NCBI GenBank assembly: GCA_039817885.1
Contig: JBCBUY010000041.1
Location: 1-24,893 of the forward strand
From: CALLCD01 sp039817885
GTDB taxonomy: Bacteria > Pseudomonadota > Alphaproteobacteria > Caulobacterales > Hyphomonadaceae
Reading direction: 5' to 3'
DNA: 24,893 bases
Position 1 is the first letter of the stretch; the number at the start of each line of letters is the position of its first letter. The position numbers and the translations under genes are program-made. Shown here in pieces: positions 7,469-15,817 of the stretch. The notes under the pieces were generated by a model. The model was given only the letters and a program-made list of their open reading frames with translations, ran no database searches and had not been told where the DNA came from.

Positions 7469-7545
7469 GCCGCCTTAGCTCAGTTGGTTAGAGCGCTAGA
7501 TTGTGGATCTAGAGGTCGGTGGTTCGAGACCACCAGGCGGTACCA
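7469..7545 (+). tRNA. tRNA-His (anticodon GTG), CCA encoded
   Basis: A full cloverleaf can be drawn. The acceptor stem is GCCGCCT with AGGCGGT; the D arm is GCTC..GAGC. The anticodon stem CTAGA/TCTAG holds the loop TTGTGGA (GTG anticodon), and the T stem GGTGG/CCACC holds TTCGAGA. The discriminator is A73 and the first pair is a G1.U72 wobble, followed by genomic CCA. Most bacterial His tRNAs have G-1 facing C73. A73 with no G-1 pair marks the divergent tRNA-His known from a group of alphaproteobacteria, Caulobacter among them. Confidence 0.97.
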
Positions 7546-7582
7546 TCTCTCCGAGCGCGCACGCGACACTGAGTTAGAACTC

Positions 7583-7619
7583 AAAAAGAACCCCGGAAAC
7601 GCCGTGCGTCCCGGGGTTC
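7583..7619 (-). terminator. Rho-independent terminator of the TonB-dependent receptor gene
   Basis: GAACCCCGG (7588-7596) pairs perfectly with CCGGGGTTC (7611-7619), giving a 9-base-pair stem with a 14-base loop. Read on the minus strand, the stem is followed directly by TTTTT (7583-7587). It lies 23 bases past the receptor stop. On the plus strand it has no T-run, so it would only weakly stop tRNA-His transcription. Confidence 0.85.
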
Positions 7620-7641
7620 AATATCAAGCGGTGCTTGTCTC

Positions 7642-10488
7642 TTAGAACTCGATGTTCAGTCCAAAGCGCACAAGGCGACCACGTGGGTCATGGACCCGCG
7701 ATTCAAATCCGCCCCCTGTCAGAACCAGTGGAGGCTCTTCGTCTGTCAGGTTCGTCACGCCAACCGTGAACACGGCCGATTCTGTCAGGTTGATCCATTC
7801 TGCGAGGTCTACGCCCCACTGCATATCGAATCTGGTCTGGTCATCGACTGTCATGCCCGGGTTCTGATCATCTTCGAGATCATCGATAAAGCGCGCGAAG
7901 AAATTATAGAAGAATGGACCGTTGGAATATGTCAGTCCTGCATTCCAACGGAGCTGCGGGGTTGGTGCGCCGATATTTGTGAAGTTCCGACTGCCTTCAC
8001 CATCGATTTCACCGGCCGTCGGGTCGATTATGTCATAATCGATAATGTAGGTGCCCTCAAAGGACGGACGGAATGTGCCCCAGCGATCAGCATCGAAAGT
8101 ATACTGGATGCTGAAATCGATGCCGCTGGTATCAATGGCTTCCGCATTGGTGAAGTTCGTGTTCACCTGCGTGATTGCTCCCGCCACCGGGTCGCCCGCA
8201 CGGCAGACGATCGTAAACTCTGCCAAACATGGCTCGACCGCAACACCTCCGGCAAACGTCCGCGTATCGATTGGATTTGCGTTCACGAGCGCCTGGAACG
8301 ACACCTGGGTGATCGCATCGTCGAACTCGAAATTGTAGTAATCGACGTCCAGAACCAGATTTTCGAAGGGCTCAAAGGTCACGCCGGCGCTGAAGGCGCG
8401 AGAGCTTTCTGGCTCCAGATCGACATCGGCAACGGCGCTTCCGAATGCACGAACAGCCGCAAATGAAGACGCCGCATCATCAGCTGTCCCAATGATGCCA
8501 TCCGGGCCCGGATCGGCAACGTTGTTCAGTGAGGTGCTTTGACCGAATTGTTGGAAGACTGTCGGAGCTCGGAACGATGTTGAGTACGTGCCACGCAGTG
8601 ACAGATTGTCTGTTGGCCGGATGAGAATACCGACTTTTGGATCAACTGTTGTGCCGCCATTCTCACCGAAGTCTTCGAAGCGAACAGCTGCGTCGACATC
8701 CAACCAGCTTGTCAATGGAACGCTGACCTCAGCAAAAAGCGCGTATACGTCGATGCTGTCATCGAAGGATTGTCCACCGATCAGGAAGCCAAATCCATCG
8801 GCTTCGGAGATCGCATCTGTGTTGCTGATTAGGCGGTCATTTCGATATTGAAAGCCCGTCGCAATGGCCACAGGACCGGCTGGAAGGTCGAACAGTTCTG
8901 TACCGGTCACAAGGTCAACAACATGCAGACGCGATGTCGATGCATCCACGGCCGTGTCGATGATAAAGTCGAGGATTTCCGGAGAGTTAGGGGCTACCGA
9001 GAAGGATGTGGCGAATGGGTTGAAGATGTCGCCGACTGGAATCGAGTTTTCGAGACCAACAAAGGATCCACAGTTTTGAGCGCCACCGGCGGAGAGGTTC
9101 GGAGCATCCGTACCCTGAATGCCTCCAAGCGCACACTGGAACCGCGTTGTGACAGTATCCTCGGTTGCTGTTGTGAAATCGTTCTCCGCAAAGGTGTAAG
9201 CGATTTCCCAGAAGCCGTTCTTGAGGAATTGATCGTTCTCTAATTTGAGATTGATCCGGTTCGTCTGAGAGTCGAAGGTTGCGGGCGATACACTGCCCCC
9301 ATTACCGATGGCGCGACCGAAGAAGTTCACATTCAGCGGGCTTCCCAATGCGGCTGAAAATATGTTCGTCGGCGCATCACCCGGCACGATTGCCGTTTGT
9401 AGGAATGGGAATGTCGGAGAGTTGCCACGGCCAACATCAAAGTTTGCAAAACTATAGTTGAGCGACGCCGTGATGGTATCAGTGACTTCGTAATCGGCTT
9501 CTGCGTAAACATTGACCCGTTCTTCTTCGGGAACCAAGTTAAAGAAATCACCGAAATCAAACTGACAGAGGCCAATGTCTAGTCCCGCCGGTGCGGTTCC
9601 AGGAGGGGCCAAGAGTAGCGGATTGCCGCCAGGTTCGGCACATCCAGTTGGATCAATAATGGGTGTTCCAGCCAGCGCCTCAAGCGGACTACCAGCAGGC
9701 GGGAGCAGGAAGAACGCCCCTGGGTTACCAAGGGATGATGCATCTGGTCCAAACAGTGGACTTAAGCGGCGCTCTTCTGTCGTTAGCTGCGAGCGGTCAA
9801 AGTAGCTCGCTGCAATCAAAGCAGATCCGCGATCCCAAGTCTTGCCGACGAGGCCTTCAATGCGGAAGTCGTCCTGACTTTCCCCGCCTGGCGTATGGAA
9901 CTGATAGTTGGTTGAGAACCTGACACCATCGAAATTCGTTACGGTGATAAAGTTCGCAACGCCGGCGACCGCATCTGAACCGTAAAGGGCTGATGCACCG
10001 TCGGTTAGAATTTCCAACCTGTCGATCGCGATCAGCGGCACCAAAGAGTTTGTGTCGACGAAACTGATGCCGTCATTTGTCTGCTGAGCACTCAGCACCT
10101 GGCGGTGGCCATTGAGCAGAACAAGTGTGGATTGGAGGCCGAGACCGCGAAGGTTGATGTTGGATGTCCCGGTCGTACCCCCTTGGGTAAATGCGTCCGG
10201 GTTGTTCTGTGCGCCTGTGTTGATGGTCAGCGTCTGGGTGATATCGCCGATATTCTGTGCGCCGATTTCGCCAATGTTCGCTGAGCCGACTGTGGTCAAA
10301 GGCGATGCGATATCGGCCTGGTTGGTCCGGCGAATGAACGAGCCGGTGACAACGACGCGATCGAGCGTGCGCTGGTCCTGTTCGGCTTGGTCTGGAACCG
10401 TCACCGGGTCTTGGGCAAGGGCTGGTGTTGCAAATGCAAGTGCCCCAAGCGCACATGTCATTTTTAGAGCAAGACTGGGATTCTTCAT
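7642..10488 (-). CDS. TonB-dependent outer-membrane receptor
   Basis: 948 residues from ATG 10488. A signal peptide of about 26 residues ends in ALAQ. The short motif DRVVVTGSFIRR (TonB-box-like region) follows, then the plug domain (NLRGLGLQSTLVLLNGHR; DGASALYGSDAVAGVANF). A long beta-barrel ends in an aromatic C-terminus (RLVRFGLNIEF). The protein would import a bulky substrate across the outer membrane using TonB-ExbBD energy. The plug wording fits the large Caulobacterales/sphingomonad clade of receptors, whose substrates are mostly unknown. ATG 10488 is chosen because GGAGG lies about 8 bases upstream; the open frame reaches 10536 but would hide the signal peptide. A strong terminator follows. 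The SMP-30 gene lies upstream on the same strand, but a 297-base gap suggests separate control. Confidence 0.93.
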   Translation of the reverse strand: MKNPSLALKMTCALGALAFATPALAQDPVTVPDQAEQDQRTLDRVVVTGSFIRRTNQADIASPLTTVGSANIGEIGAQNIGDITQTLTINTGAQNNPDAFTQGGTTGTSNINLRGLGLQSTLVLLNGHRQVLSAQQTNDGISFVDTNSLVPLIAIDRLEILTDGASALYGSDAVAGVANFITVTNFDGVRFSTNYQFHTPGGESQDDFRIEGLVGKTWDRGSALIAASYFDRSQLTTEERRLSPLFGPDASSLGNPGAFFLLPPAGSPLEALAGTPIIDPTGCAEPGGNPLLLAPPGTAPAGLDIGLCQFDFGDFFNLVPEEERVNVYAEADYEVTDTITASLNYSFANFDVGRGNSPTFPFLQTAIVPGDAPTNIFSAALGSPLNVNFFGRAIGNGGSVSPATFDSQTNRINLKLENDQFLKNGFWEIAYTFAENDFTTATEDTVTTRFQCALGGIQGTDAPNLSAGGAQNCGSFVGLENSIPVGDIFNPFATSFSVAPNSPEILDFIIDTAVDASTSRLHVVDLVTGTELFDLPAGPVAIATGFQYRNDRLISNTDAISEADGFGFLIGGQSFDDSIDVYALFAEVSVPLTSWLDVDAAVRFEDFGENGGTTVDPKVGILIRPTDNLSLRGTYSTSFRAPTVFQQFGQSTSLNNVADPGPDGIIGTADDAASSFAAVRAFGSAVADVDLEPESSRAFSAGVTFEPFENLVLDVDYYNFEFDDAITQVSFQALVNANPIDTRTFAGGVAVEPCLAEFTIVCRAGDPVAGAITQVNTNFTNAEAIDTSGIDFSIQYTFDADRWGTFRPSFEGTYIIDYDIIDPTAGEIDGEGSRNFTNIGAPTPQLRWNAGLTYSNGPFFYNFFARFIDDLEDDQNPGMTVDDQTRFDMQWGVDLAEWINLTESAVFTVGVTNLTDEEPPLVLTGGGFESRVHDPRGRLVRFGLNIEF

Positions 10489-10785
10489 GGACATTACCTC
10501 CGTCTGTTTTGCGATCCGTGACTTGTTTTCAGCCATCTGATCGAATCCATTGCGGTCCCTTTATGGGACTCTTCTTTATTTCCCCATTACTGTATGCAGG
10601 ATGCGTTCTCCTAGTGAACCATGAATTCTCTGAAAAACAGCGATTTTTTGTAATGCTGGCAAATTGGCAACGGTTATTCAATCGTTCAGTATTTCCGCGT
10701 GATTGAGCACGCCGGCTTACAGATTCGCTGAAAAGCGTCGGAACCCCTGCCCGCCAGCAAGTGTCTAGGTGCTTACGGTGTCACA
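10489..10785. other. Intergenic leader/promoter region of the TonB-dependent receptor gene
   Basis: 297 bases with no convincing coding frame and more A+T than the genes around it. It must hold the receptor promoter, read leftwards, and the end of the SMP-30 transcript. Visible items are a small hairpin GTCCC-TTTAT-GGGAC (10555-10569) in the likely leader and a tandem half-repeat TTGCCAATTTGCCA on the minus strand (about 10658-10672). I see no sure -35/-10 pair, no clear terminator for the SMP-30 operon and no known riboswitch. Confidence 0.5.
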
Positions 10786-11622
10786 TCACGCGGCAGGCAC
10801 ATCGACTTTGACATATTCAACGCTTGCGCTCATCGCCTCGCGGCATGGCGCGCGAGCGGTTGCTTCCGAGGTCATGATGAAGAGTGTCTTGCCATCATCC
10901 CCGCCAAGAGCGGTGGCGATGGCCATGCGACCCGTATCGATCCGTGCCGTCACCTCTCCGCCTTCGACAATGCGTAGCGCCTCGCCGGTTGTCGGCGAGG
11001 CCACCCAAATGCCGCCCTCAGCATCAAGGCAGATGCCATCTGGCACGGCGCGCTCCGGCATTTCAGCCCAAACCCGGCGACCGGTCAGCTCGCCCGACGT
11101 GCCAATGTCAAACGCCGTTAATTTTCGTCCGAATGTCTCCGCGACAATGAGGGTTGTTTGATCGGCGAGGGTGGTCGTGCCGTTTGGAAAGAAGAGCTCC
11201 TCTGCAACAACACACGCATCGCCATTAGGGTCCACACGGACCAGGACCGTTGATTGCGGAGGCTCTCCTTCATCAAGGCCGAACCCAAAATTCCCGATCC
11301 AGGCGCGCCCCTCTGGATCGACATGCATTTCATTGATCCGTTCAGGGACGAGGGCGCTGATATCGGCATGTTCTGTGACAACGCCCTCTGGCGTGCGGCG
11401 CAGGATTTTTTTGTCCAGCATGGAGACGATCAACATGTTGCCGTTTGGCAGCCAGCCAAGCCCTGAGGGCTGGTTCGGAACGTCGAGAATCTTCTCATAG
11501 TGTCCGTCGAGCGTCAGGCGATATACGGCATCGCCATGCATATCGGACATCCACAATGCGCCGTCCCGCCAGCGCGGTCCTTCCAAAAACGCAAATCCAT
11601 CGGCGAGAATTTCAGGTGTCAT
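10786..11622 (-). CDS. SMP-30/gluconolactonase family protein
   Basis: 278 residues from ATG 11622, a six-bladed beta-propeller of the SMP-30/Gnl/LRE family. The three metal ligands of the family can be placed: E14 in FLEGPRW, N147 in FPNGTT and D195 in VPDGICLD. Members are Ca2+/Zn2+ lactonases acting on sugar lactones or related esters; the substrate here is not known. No signal peptide is visible, so it is probably cytoplasmic. ATG 11622 is preferred because GGAAGGCGG lies 7 bases upstream. An in-frame ATG at 11640 overlaps the RDD stop as TGATG but lacks a ribosome site. It is the last gene of the MoxR-type operon. It is not a usual member of that module and may be a chance passenger. Confidence 0.85.
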   Translation of the reverse strand: MTPEILADGFAFLEGPRWRDGALWMSDMHGDAVYRLTLDGHYEKILDVPNQPSGLGWLPNGNMLIVSMLDKKILRRTPEGVVTEHADISALVPERINEMHVDPEGRAWIGNFGFGLDEGEPPQSTVLVRVDPNGDACVVAEELFFPNGTTTLADQTTLIVAETFGRKLTAFDIGTSGELTGRRVWAEMPERAVPDGICLDAEGGIWVASPTTGEALRIVEGGEVTARIDTGRMAIATALGGDDGKTLFIMTSEATARAPCREAMSASVEYVKVDVPAA

Positions 11623-11639
11623 GCGTGTTCCGCCTTCCA

Positions 11640-12557
11640 TCAGGTGTCGAACTGATCTCGTTTTCGATCACCCATCAATAGTCTTTGTTCCAGGTGCCCG
11701 CGTAAAGCCGCGTAGAATGCGTTCAAAAATGCCATGTCCGTCTCAGCAATCTCACTTGGCCAGCCGATTTTTTTCCGGATCTCCATAGCGACCTCTTTTT
11801 TCGTGTCGTCATTTGATTGCCGAAGGACACTTTCCAAGACTTGTAACTCGTAGACGCCATAGGTGTTGAGTTGCTCCGCTGTGAACGACAATTGCGTGGT
11901 TTGGTCTTCGCCTGCAACGACGTCCTTCTGCAATTGTACCTTGGGTGCGTGGATGACCCAGGTGCCGGCGATGATGTCTCCACTGCGCAGCTTGTCCCGA
12001 TTGAAAACCGGAAAGAACAAAAAGAGCGCTGACCATAGCAGCCCCAACAGGGCGATCCAGCCATTGAGGCTGTCGTCGGCGCTCAGCAGAAAGGAGAGGG
12101 GTAGAAAGACCTCGACTTCTCGCAGGAAATTTCGTGCGAATACGGCATTTGCCGTCAGGCGGCCTCCATTGCGGGCGGCCACTCTGAGCCCGAGCACTCG
12201 TTTTCCTGGCGTCGCCGCTTTTCGACCCAGTTCGAAATAGATGAAATAGAAGTTCCGCACCGCGAAGGCGAACAACATCGCGATTGCATTCGCAGCGGCC
12301 CACCCTCCAAAGCCGAGCTCACTGGCCACATAACTTATGGCGATCAGTCCGATGATCAGGGACACCATTAGGATGATGAAATCGATGATGAACGCTCCGG
12401 CGCGCTCCGACGCGGAGGCGATCCTCAGTTTTAGCGCCGCCCCCTCGGGTGTTATAAGATCGCGTATTGCCTTTTGTTCACGGGCTTGCAGGGCCATTCT
12501 GGCGCGGCGGCGTTGGGCGCGTTGAACCGTCTCAGGCGAGGCTACCGTATCAGCCAT
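11640..12557 (-). CDS. RDD family membrane protein
   Basis: 305 residues from ATG 12557. The RDD domain covers about 40-205. The first Arg (R52) and Asp (D59) are in RAGAFIIDF, TPGKRVLGLRV is at about 116-126, and RSGD (191-194) follows the last helix. There are about four membrane segments: two near 55-80 and 85-108, and two in the 148-185 region. The cytoplasmic tail (206-305) is charged and helical, with no known motif. RDD proteins have no agreed general function; some act in ion transport. The start is chosen because ATG 12557 overlaps the SpoIIM-like stop by 8 bases and gives a normal N-terminus. An upstream ATG at 12638 would add 27 unlikely residues. Coupled within the MoxR operon. 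Confidence 0.85.
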   Translation of the reverse strand: MADTVASPETVQRAQRRRARMALQAREQKAIRDLITPEGAALKLRIASASERAGAFIIDFIILMVSLIIGLIAISYVASELGFGGWAAANAIAMLFAFAVRNFYFIYFELGRKAATPGKRVLGLRVAARNGGRLTANAVFARNFLREVEVFLPLSFLLSADDSLNGWIALLGLLWSALFLFFPVFNRDKLRSGDIIAGTWVIHAPKVQLQKDVVAGEDQTTQLSFTAEQLNTYGVYELQVLESVLRQSNDDTKKEVAMEIRKKIGWPSEIAETDMAFLNAFYAALRGHLEQRLLMGDRKRDQFDT

Positions 12558-13554
12558 TGTCGCGATGACCCCGTCTCGGCAAGTAGAAATAGGTGCCCCA
12601 TAGAAGGGCGGAGCCGCCCGCGATAGAATAGCGAGCAAGATCGGAATTGATCAGCTGACGACCAAATCCTTCCAGGATTGCAGCGATGAACATCATCACG
12701 ACCACACCGACTGCGATGAGGGCGGCTGACTGCCCTTGGTCACGGGCGGAGGCCAAACGGCTCTTGTCTCCAGGAAATGCCACAGCGCCGCCAATCATAA
12801 ATCCGGCCGCACCGGCGAGCACAATCCCGAACAGTTCCGTCACGCCATGAATAAGCAGCCAACCTGTCACTTCGTATCCGAGCCCACGGCTCCAGAACAG
12901 TGCGTAGAAAGCCCCCAGAATGACCCCATTATATGCAACCAAAAGTGCCGTTGGGATGCCGAACATAAAGCCAAGTGCAAAGGCGAAGAGGGCCACGCCA
13001 GAATTATTCGAGAAGAGTTCCGCCGAGAACGAACTTAGCATGCCGTTCACATCTGTGGCGTCGCTGTAGAGTGTCGACTGCAAATATTCAGTTGTTGCAT
13101 TGGGGTTGCGCTCGCCCATCAATCCCCCCGATTGGAGCGACCAGAACCACTCCATATCGATCATACACAGGATGAAGGCGACCAAGGCACTTCCGAACAG
13201 GCACACCGCCGACAGCAGGGTGGATCGCCAGGCCGCCCTAACGGCAGATGGCCAGTCCCGCCGGAAGAATTGCGCCAATCGTTCGCCCAAGGTCGTGCGT
13301 GTCCCGTACACGAAGAAGTAGCTGCGCGTGCAGAGATTTTCCAGATATGCGATGACGTTCTGGTCCAGCGAAATTGCTCTGGCGACGGACAAAGACGACA
13401 CAGCCTGCCTATACAAACGCGGCAGAGCCAGCATGTCCTTGTCGGAGAGAGACTTCACGCCGGAGCGTTCGGCGCGACCCAGAATAAGATCGAGCTTCCG
13501 CCAATCGGTTTCACGCTCTTCCCGAAATCTGTAGGACTTCAGAAGATCGCTCAT
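12550..13554 (-). CDS. SpoIIM-like (stage II sporulation protein M family, DUF95) membrane protein
   Basis: 334 residues. A soluble N-terminal helical part (about 1-100) precedes about six membrane segments (near 111-132, 186-207, 208-222, 235-260, 277-296 and 309-325). The family mark is HGVTELFGI (236-244), with the His and Glu conserved in SpoIIM proteins. In Bacillus SpoIIM belongs to the DMP peptidoglycan-remodelling complex. This organism does not sporulate, and most SpoIIM relatives sit, as here, beside MoxR and DUF58 genes with unknown work. The start overlaps the DUF58 stop by 4 bases. The periplasmic loop between the first two helices (about 135-185) is large and may bind a partner. 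Confidence 0.85.
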   Translation of the reverse strand: MSDLLKSYRFREERETDWRKLDLILGRAERSGVKSLSDKDMLALPRLYRQAVSSLSVARAISLDQNVIAYLENLCTRSYFFVYGTRTTLGERLAQFFRRDWPSAVRAAWRSTLLSAVCLFGSALVAFILCMIDMEWFWSLQSGGLMGERNPNATTEYLQSTLYSDATDVNGMLSSFSAELFSNNSGVALFAFALGFMFGIPTALLVAYNGVILGAFYALFWSRGLGYEVTGWLLIHGVTELFGIVLAGAAGFMIGGAVAFPGDKSRLASARDQGQSAALIAVGVVVMMFIAAILEGFGRQLINSDLARYSIAGGSALLWGTYFYLPRRGHRDNG

Positions 13555-14864
13555 AGCATTTCCCTCTGCTTTATCTCCAGGTACCGGGAGATCAGGTTTG
13601 TGCCAAAGCGGTCGGGCGCTGTTTCGATGATTTGCACACCCATTCGCTGCAGTCTGCGAAAGACGATTTGGCGTTCGGAGAGAAGTGTGTCTGCGATCAC
13701 GGCGCGGCTGATGGCGCTGGCCGTGTCGGGTCGTGCGTCGACCATGGTTTCCAACGCTGCATCATGGAAGGTCGCGAACAGGACGAGGTGCCTGCTGGTG
13801 AGCCGGGCGATTGTTTCCAACATGAGTTCAGCGGAGACTGTATCGACAAAGTCTGTAAACAGAATGATCAGGGACCGGCGTTCGAGCCGGCTTGAAAGAT
13901 CTGTCAGCGCAAGCGTGTAGTTTGCCTCGTTTGAAGTGTAGTCGAGCTGGGCGGCCATGGCCTGCATATGGGTAAATGCGTGCGGCCCGGTGAGTATGCC
14001 ACTGGTTAGCCCTGGGCGCGCATCGAAGCTATAAAGTGCCGTTCGATCTCCGGACCGCAAAGAGACATAGGCCAGCAGAAGGGCCGCGTTGATCGCACGG
14101 TCCAGCTTCGCGACGCCGTCGAGAGGCTCACACATCAGCCGGCCCGTATCAAAGGCAAACACGATATTGTGGTTACGCTCGGTGCGGAATTCTTTTGCCA
14201 GAAGCTGACGGTGGCGGGCGGAATGTTTCCAGTCTATGGCGCGGCGATCCATGCCTGCCGAAAATTCTCGAAGGGCGTCAAATTCCGATCCGTCCCCCCG
14301 ATCTATTTGGCGCTTGATCCCGAAATCTGCGTCTCGCGCATAAATGCGAACAGCTTCCTCTTTGACCCATCGTGTGTTCGGCGTCACGGGGATTGTTAGA
14401 CCTAGATCTTGCTTGATCCGTTTCTGCACAAGACCCATGGGGCCTTGCCATCGGACCCAGAGTGTTTCCAACTTTGCCGCGCCGCGTTCCAAAGCGTTGA
14501 CCTCGAATGTATGGGGCCGTGCGCGACCGTCGAATCCTTTAAGGCCTTGAGATGGCGTGTCTCGGAGCCGTTCATTCGTATCGAGCTTGACCTCGAGCCG
14601 GCGCGGCAGTGGCCCCTCGTCAAATCGAAAGGTCAAAGGCACTTGGTCGGTCGCGCCGATGTAAAGTAATTTAGGGGCATCGATGTCCGCCCGGAATGCC
14701 GTGAGCTTGGCACTGCGCACGGAATCAAACAGCACGAGCCCGGCAACGAGACTGATCCATGCCCCTGACACGGCCCATAGCGCTGGGCTCCATATGGCGA
14801 GGGCCAGCAAGAGCGGAACACCGATCGCCATGAACCAGACTGCGCGGGGTGTGGGCGCAATCAT
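13551..14864 (-). CDS. DUF58 domain protein (vWA-like partner of MoxR)
   Basis: 437 residues. Two N-terminal membrane helices (about 8-26 and 28-48) anchor it. A beta-rich extension (50-160) is followed by the DUF58/vWA-like domain. The DUF58 signature IDWKHSAR is at 210-217, followed by LLAKEF. The expected metal site (DxSxS in vWA domains) reads DTGR (239-242), so a normal MIDAS is not complete; the later Asp of LFTDFVD is present. DUF58 proteins are the standard partners of MoxR ATPases and are thought to pass client proteins or cofactors to them. The start overlaps the moxR stop by 4 bases (14861-14864). Confidence 0.88.
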   Translation of the reverse strand: MIAPTPRAVWFMAIGVPLLLALAIWSPALWAVSGAWISLVAGLVLFDSVRSAKLTAFRADIDAPKLLYIGATDQVPLTFRFDEGPLPRRLEVKLDTNERLRDTPSQGLKGFDGRARPHTFEVNALERGAAKLETLWVRWQGPMGLVQKRIKQDLGLTIPVTPNTRWVKEEAVRIYARDADFGIKRQIDRGDGSEFDALREFSAGMDRRAIDWKHSARHRQLLAKEFRTERNHNIVFAFDTGRLMCEPLDGVAKLDRAINAALLLAYVSLRSGDRTALYSFDARPGLTSGILTGPHAFTHMQAMAAQLDYTSNEANYTLALTDLSSRLERRSLIILFTDFVDTVSAELMLETIARLTSRHLVLFATFHDAALETMVDARPDTASAISRAVIADTLLSERQIVFRRLQRMGVQIIETAPDRFGTNLISRYLEIKQREML

Positions 14865-15817
14865 CTTGGGGCTGCAACCTGTTCGATGAGATCGTGAAGG
14901 GTTTCATCTGTGGTTTTCCCCTCGATTTCTGCGGCTGGCGATAAAATGATGCGGTGCCGGAGAGCGGGCAGGGCCAAATACTTCACGTCATCTGGAATTA
15001 CGAAATCGCGGCCTTCCAAAGCGGCTCGCGCGCGGGAAGCTGCGGCGAGGGCTGCTGCGGCCCGCGGGCTTGCACCTGTCTCAATGGCCGGGCTCTCCCG
15101 CGTTGCGCGGATGATGTCCACGATGTAGGCGGCGATATCGTCTTGTAGCCTTGAGACCGTCACGGTTCTGATCGCTTGCGACAGATCTTCGGCGGAGATC
15201 GCTGCCTCGACCCCCATTGCGCCCGCTGTCCGCATGCCTGAGCGTTCGCCATGCTGCAAAACGATCTTTAGTTCATCCTCCCGGCTTGGATAGTCGACCG
15301 TATGTTTGAATAAGAAGCGGTCGAGCTGAGCTTCTGGCAGGGGATAGGTGCCTTGTTGCTCAATCGGGTTTTGTGTTGCGACGACAAAGAACAAGGGATT
15401 GAGCGGATAAGTTTCGCCGTCAATTGTCACCCGTCGTTCCTGCATGGCTTCAAGAAGCGCCGCTTGTGTTTTGGGCGGTGTCCGGTTGATTTCATCGGCC
15501 AGCAGGATGTCCGAGAAGATTGGGCCCTTGGTCAGAGTGAATTCGTTGGTTTGGAAATTGAACAGATTGGTGCCGAGGACGTCGCCGGGCATGAGGTCCG
15601 GTGTGAATTGGATCCTGCCAAACTCCAGAGATATTGCTTTGGAGAAGCATTGAGCGAGCAGCGTCTTTGCTGTTCCAGGTGGGCCTTCGAGGAGAACATG
15701 TCCGCCGGAGAACAGTGCCGTCAGCATCAGATCAATCGTCTCGGTCTGGCCGACAATGCCTTTTCCAACTTCGGTTCGTATGCGTTCGGCTAGGCCTTTA
15801 ATGTCACTTAAGTCCAT
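14861..15817 (-). CDS. MoxR-family AAA+ ATPase
   Basis: 318 residues, normal for MoxR. Walker A GPPGTAKT is at 45-52 and Walker B ILLADEINR at 104-112; the sensor-1 phrase VVATQNPIEQQGTYPLPEAQLDRF follows. The C-terminal lid ends in a helical domain containing ALPALRHRI. MoxR ATPases form hexameric rings that act as chaperones, often for metal-centre insertion or assembly of membrane or periplasmic complexes. DUF58 and SpoIIM/RDD neighbours point to a membrane-bound target. It overlaps the DUF4350 gene by 14 bases upstream and DUF58 by 4 downstream, so it is fully coupled. It is not RavA: the lid is short and no LARA-like domain is present. Confidence 0.95.
   Translation of the reverse strand: MDLSDIKGLAERIRTEVGKGIVGQTETIDLMLTALFSGGHVLLEGPPGTAKTLLAQCFSKAISLEFGRIQFTPDLMPGDVLGTNLFNFQTNEFTLTKGPIFSDILLADEINRTPPKTQAALLEAMQERRVTIDGETYPLNPLFFVVATQNPIEQQGTYPLPEAQLDRFLFKHTVDYPSREDELKIVLQHGERSGMRTAGAMGVEAAISAEDLSQAIRTVTVSRLQDDIAAYIVDIIRATRESPAIETGASPRAAAALAAASRARAALEGRDFVIPDDVKYLALPALRHRIILSPAAEIEGKTTDETLHDLIEQVAAPR

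Noticed and set aside
7690..8466. Open frame of 258 codons on the plus strand
   Set aside because: It is antisense to the receptor barrel; the minus-strand product has full TonB-receptor features and a matching terminator.
13132..13920. Open frame of 262 codons on the plus strand
   Set aside because: It is antisense to SpoIIM-like and DUF58 genes and spans their junction; composition is that of a shadow frame.
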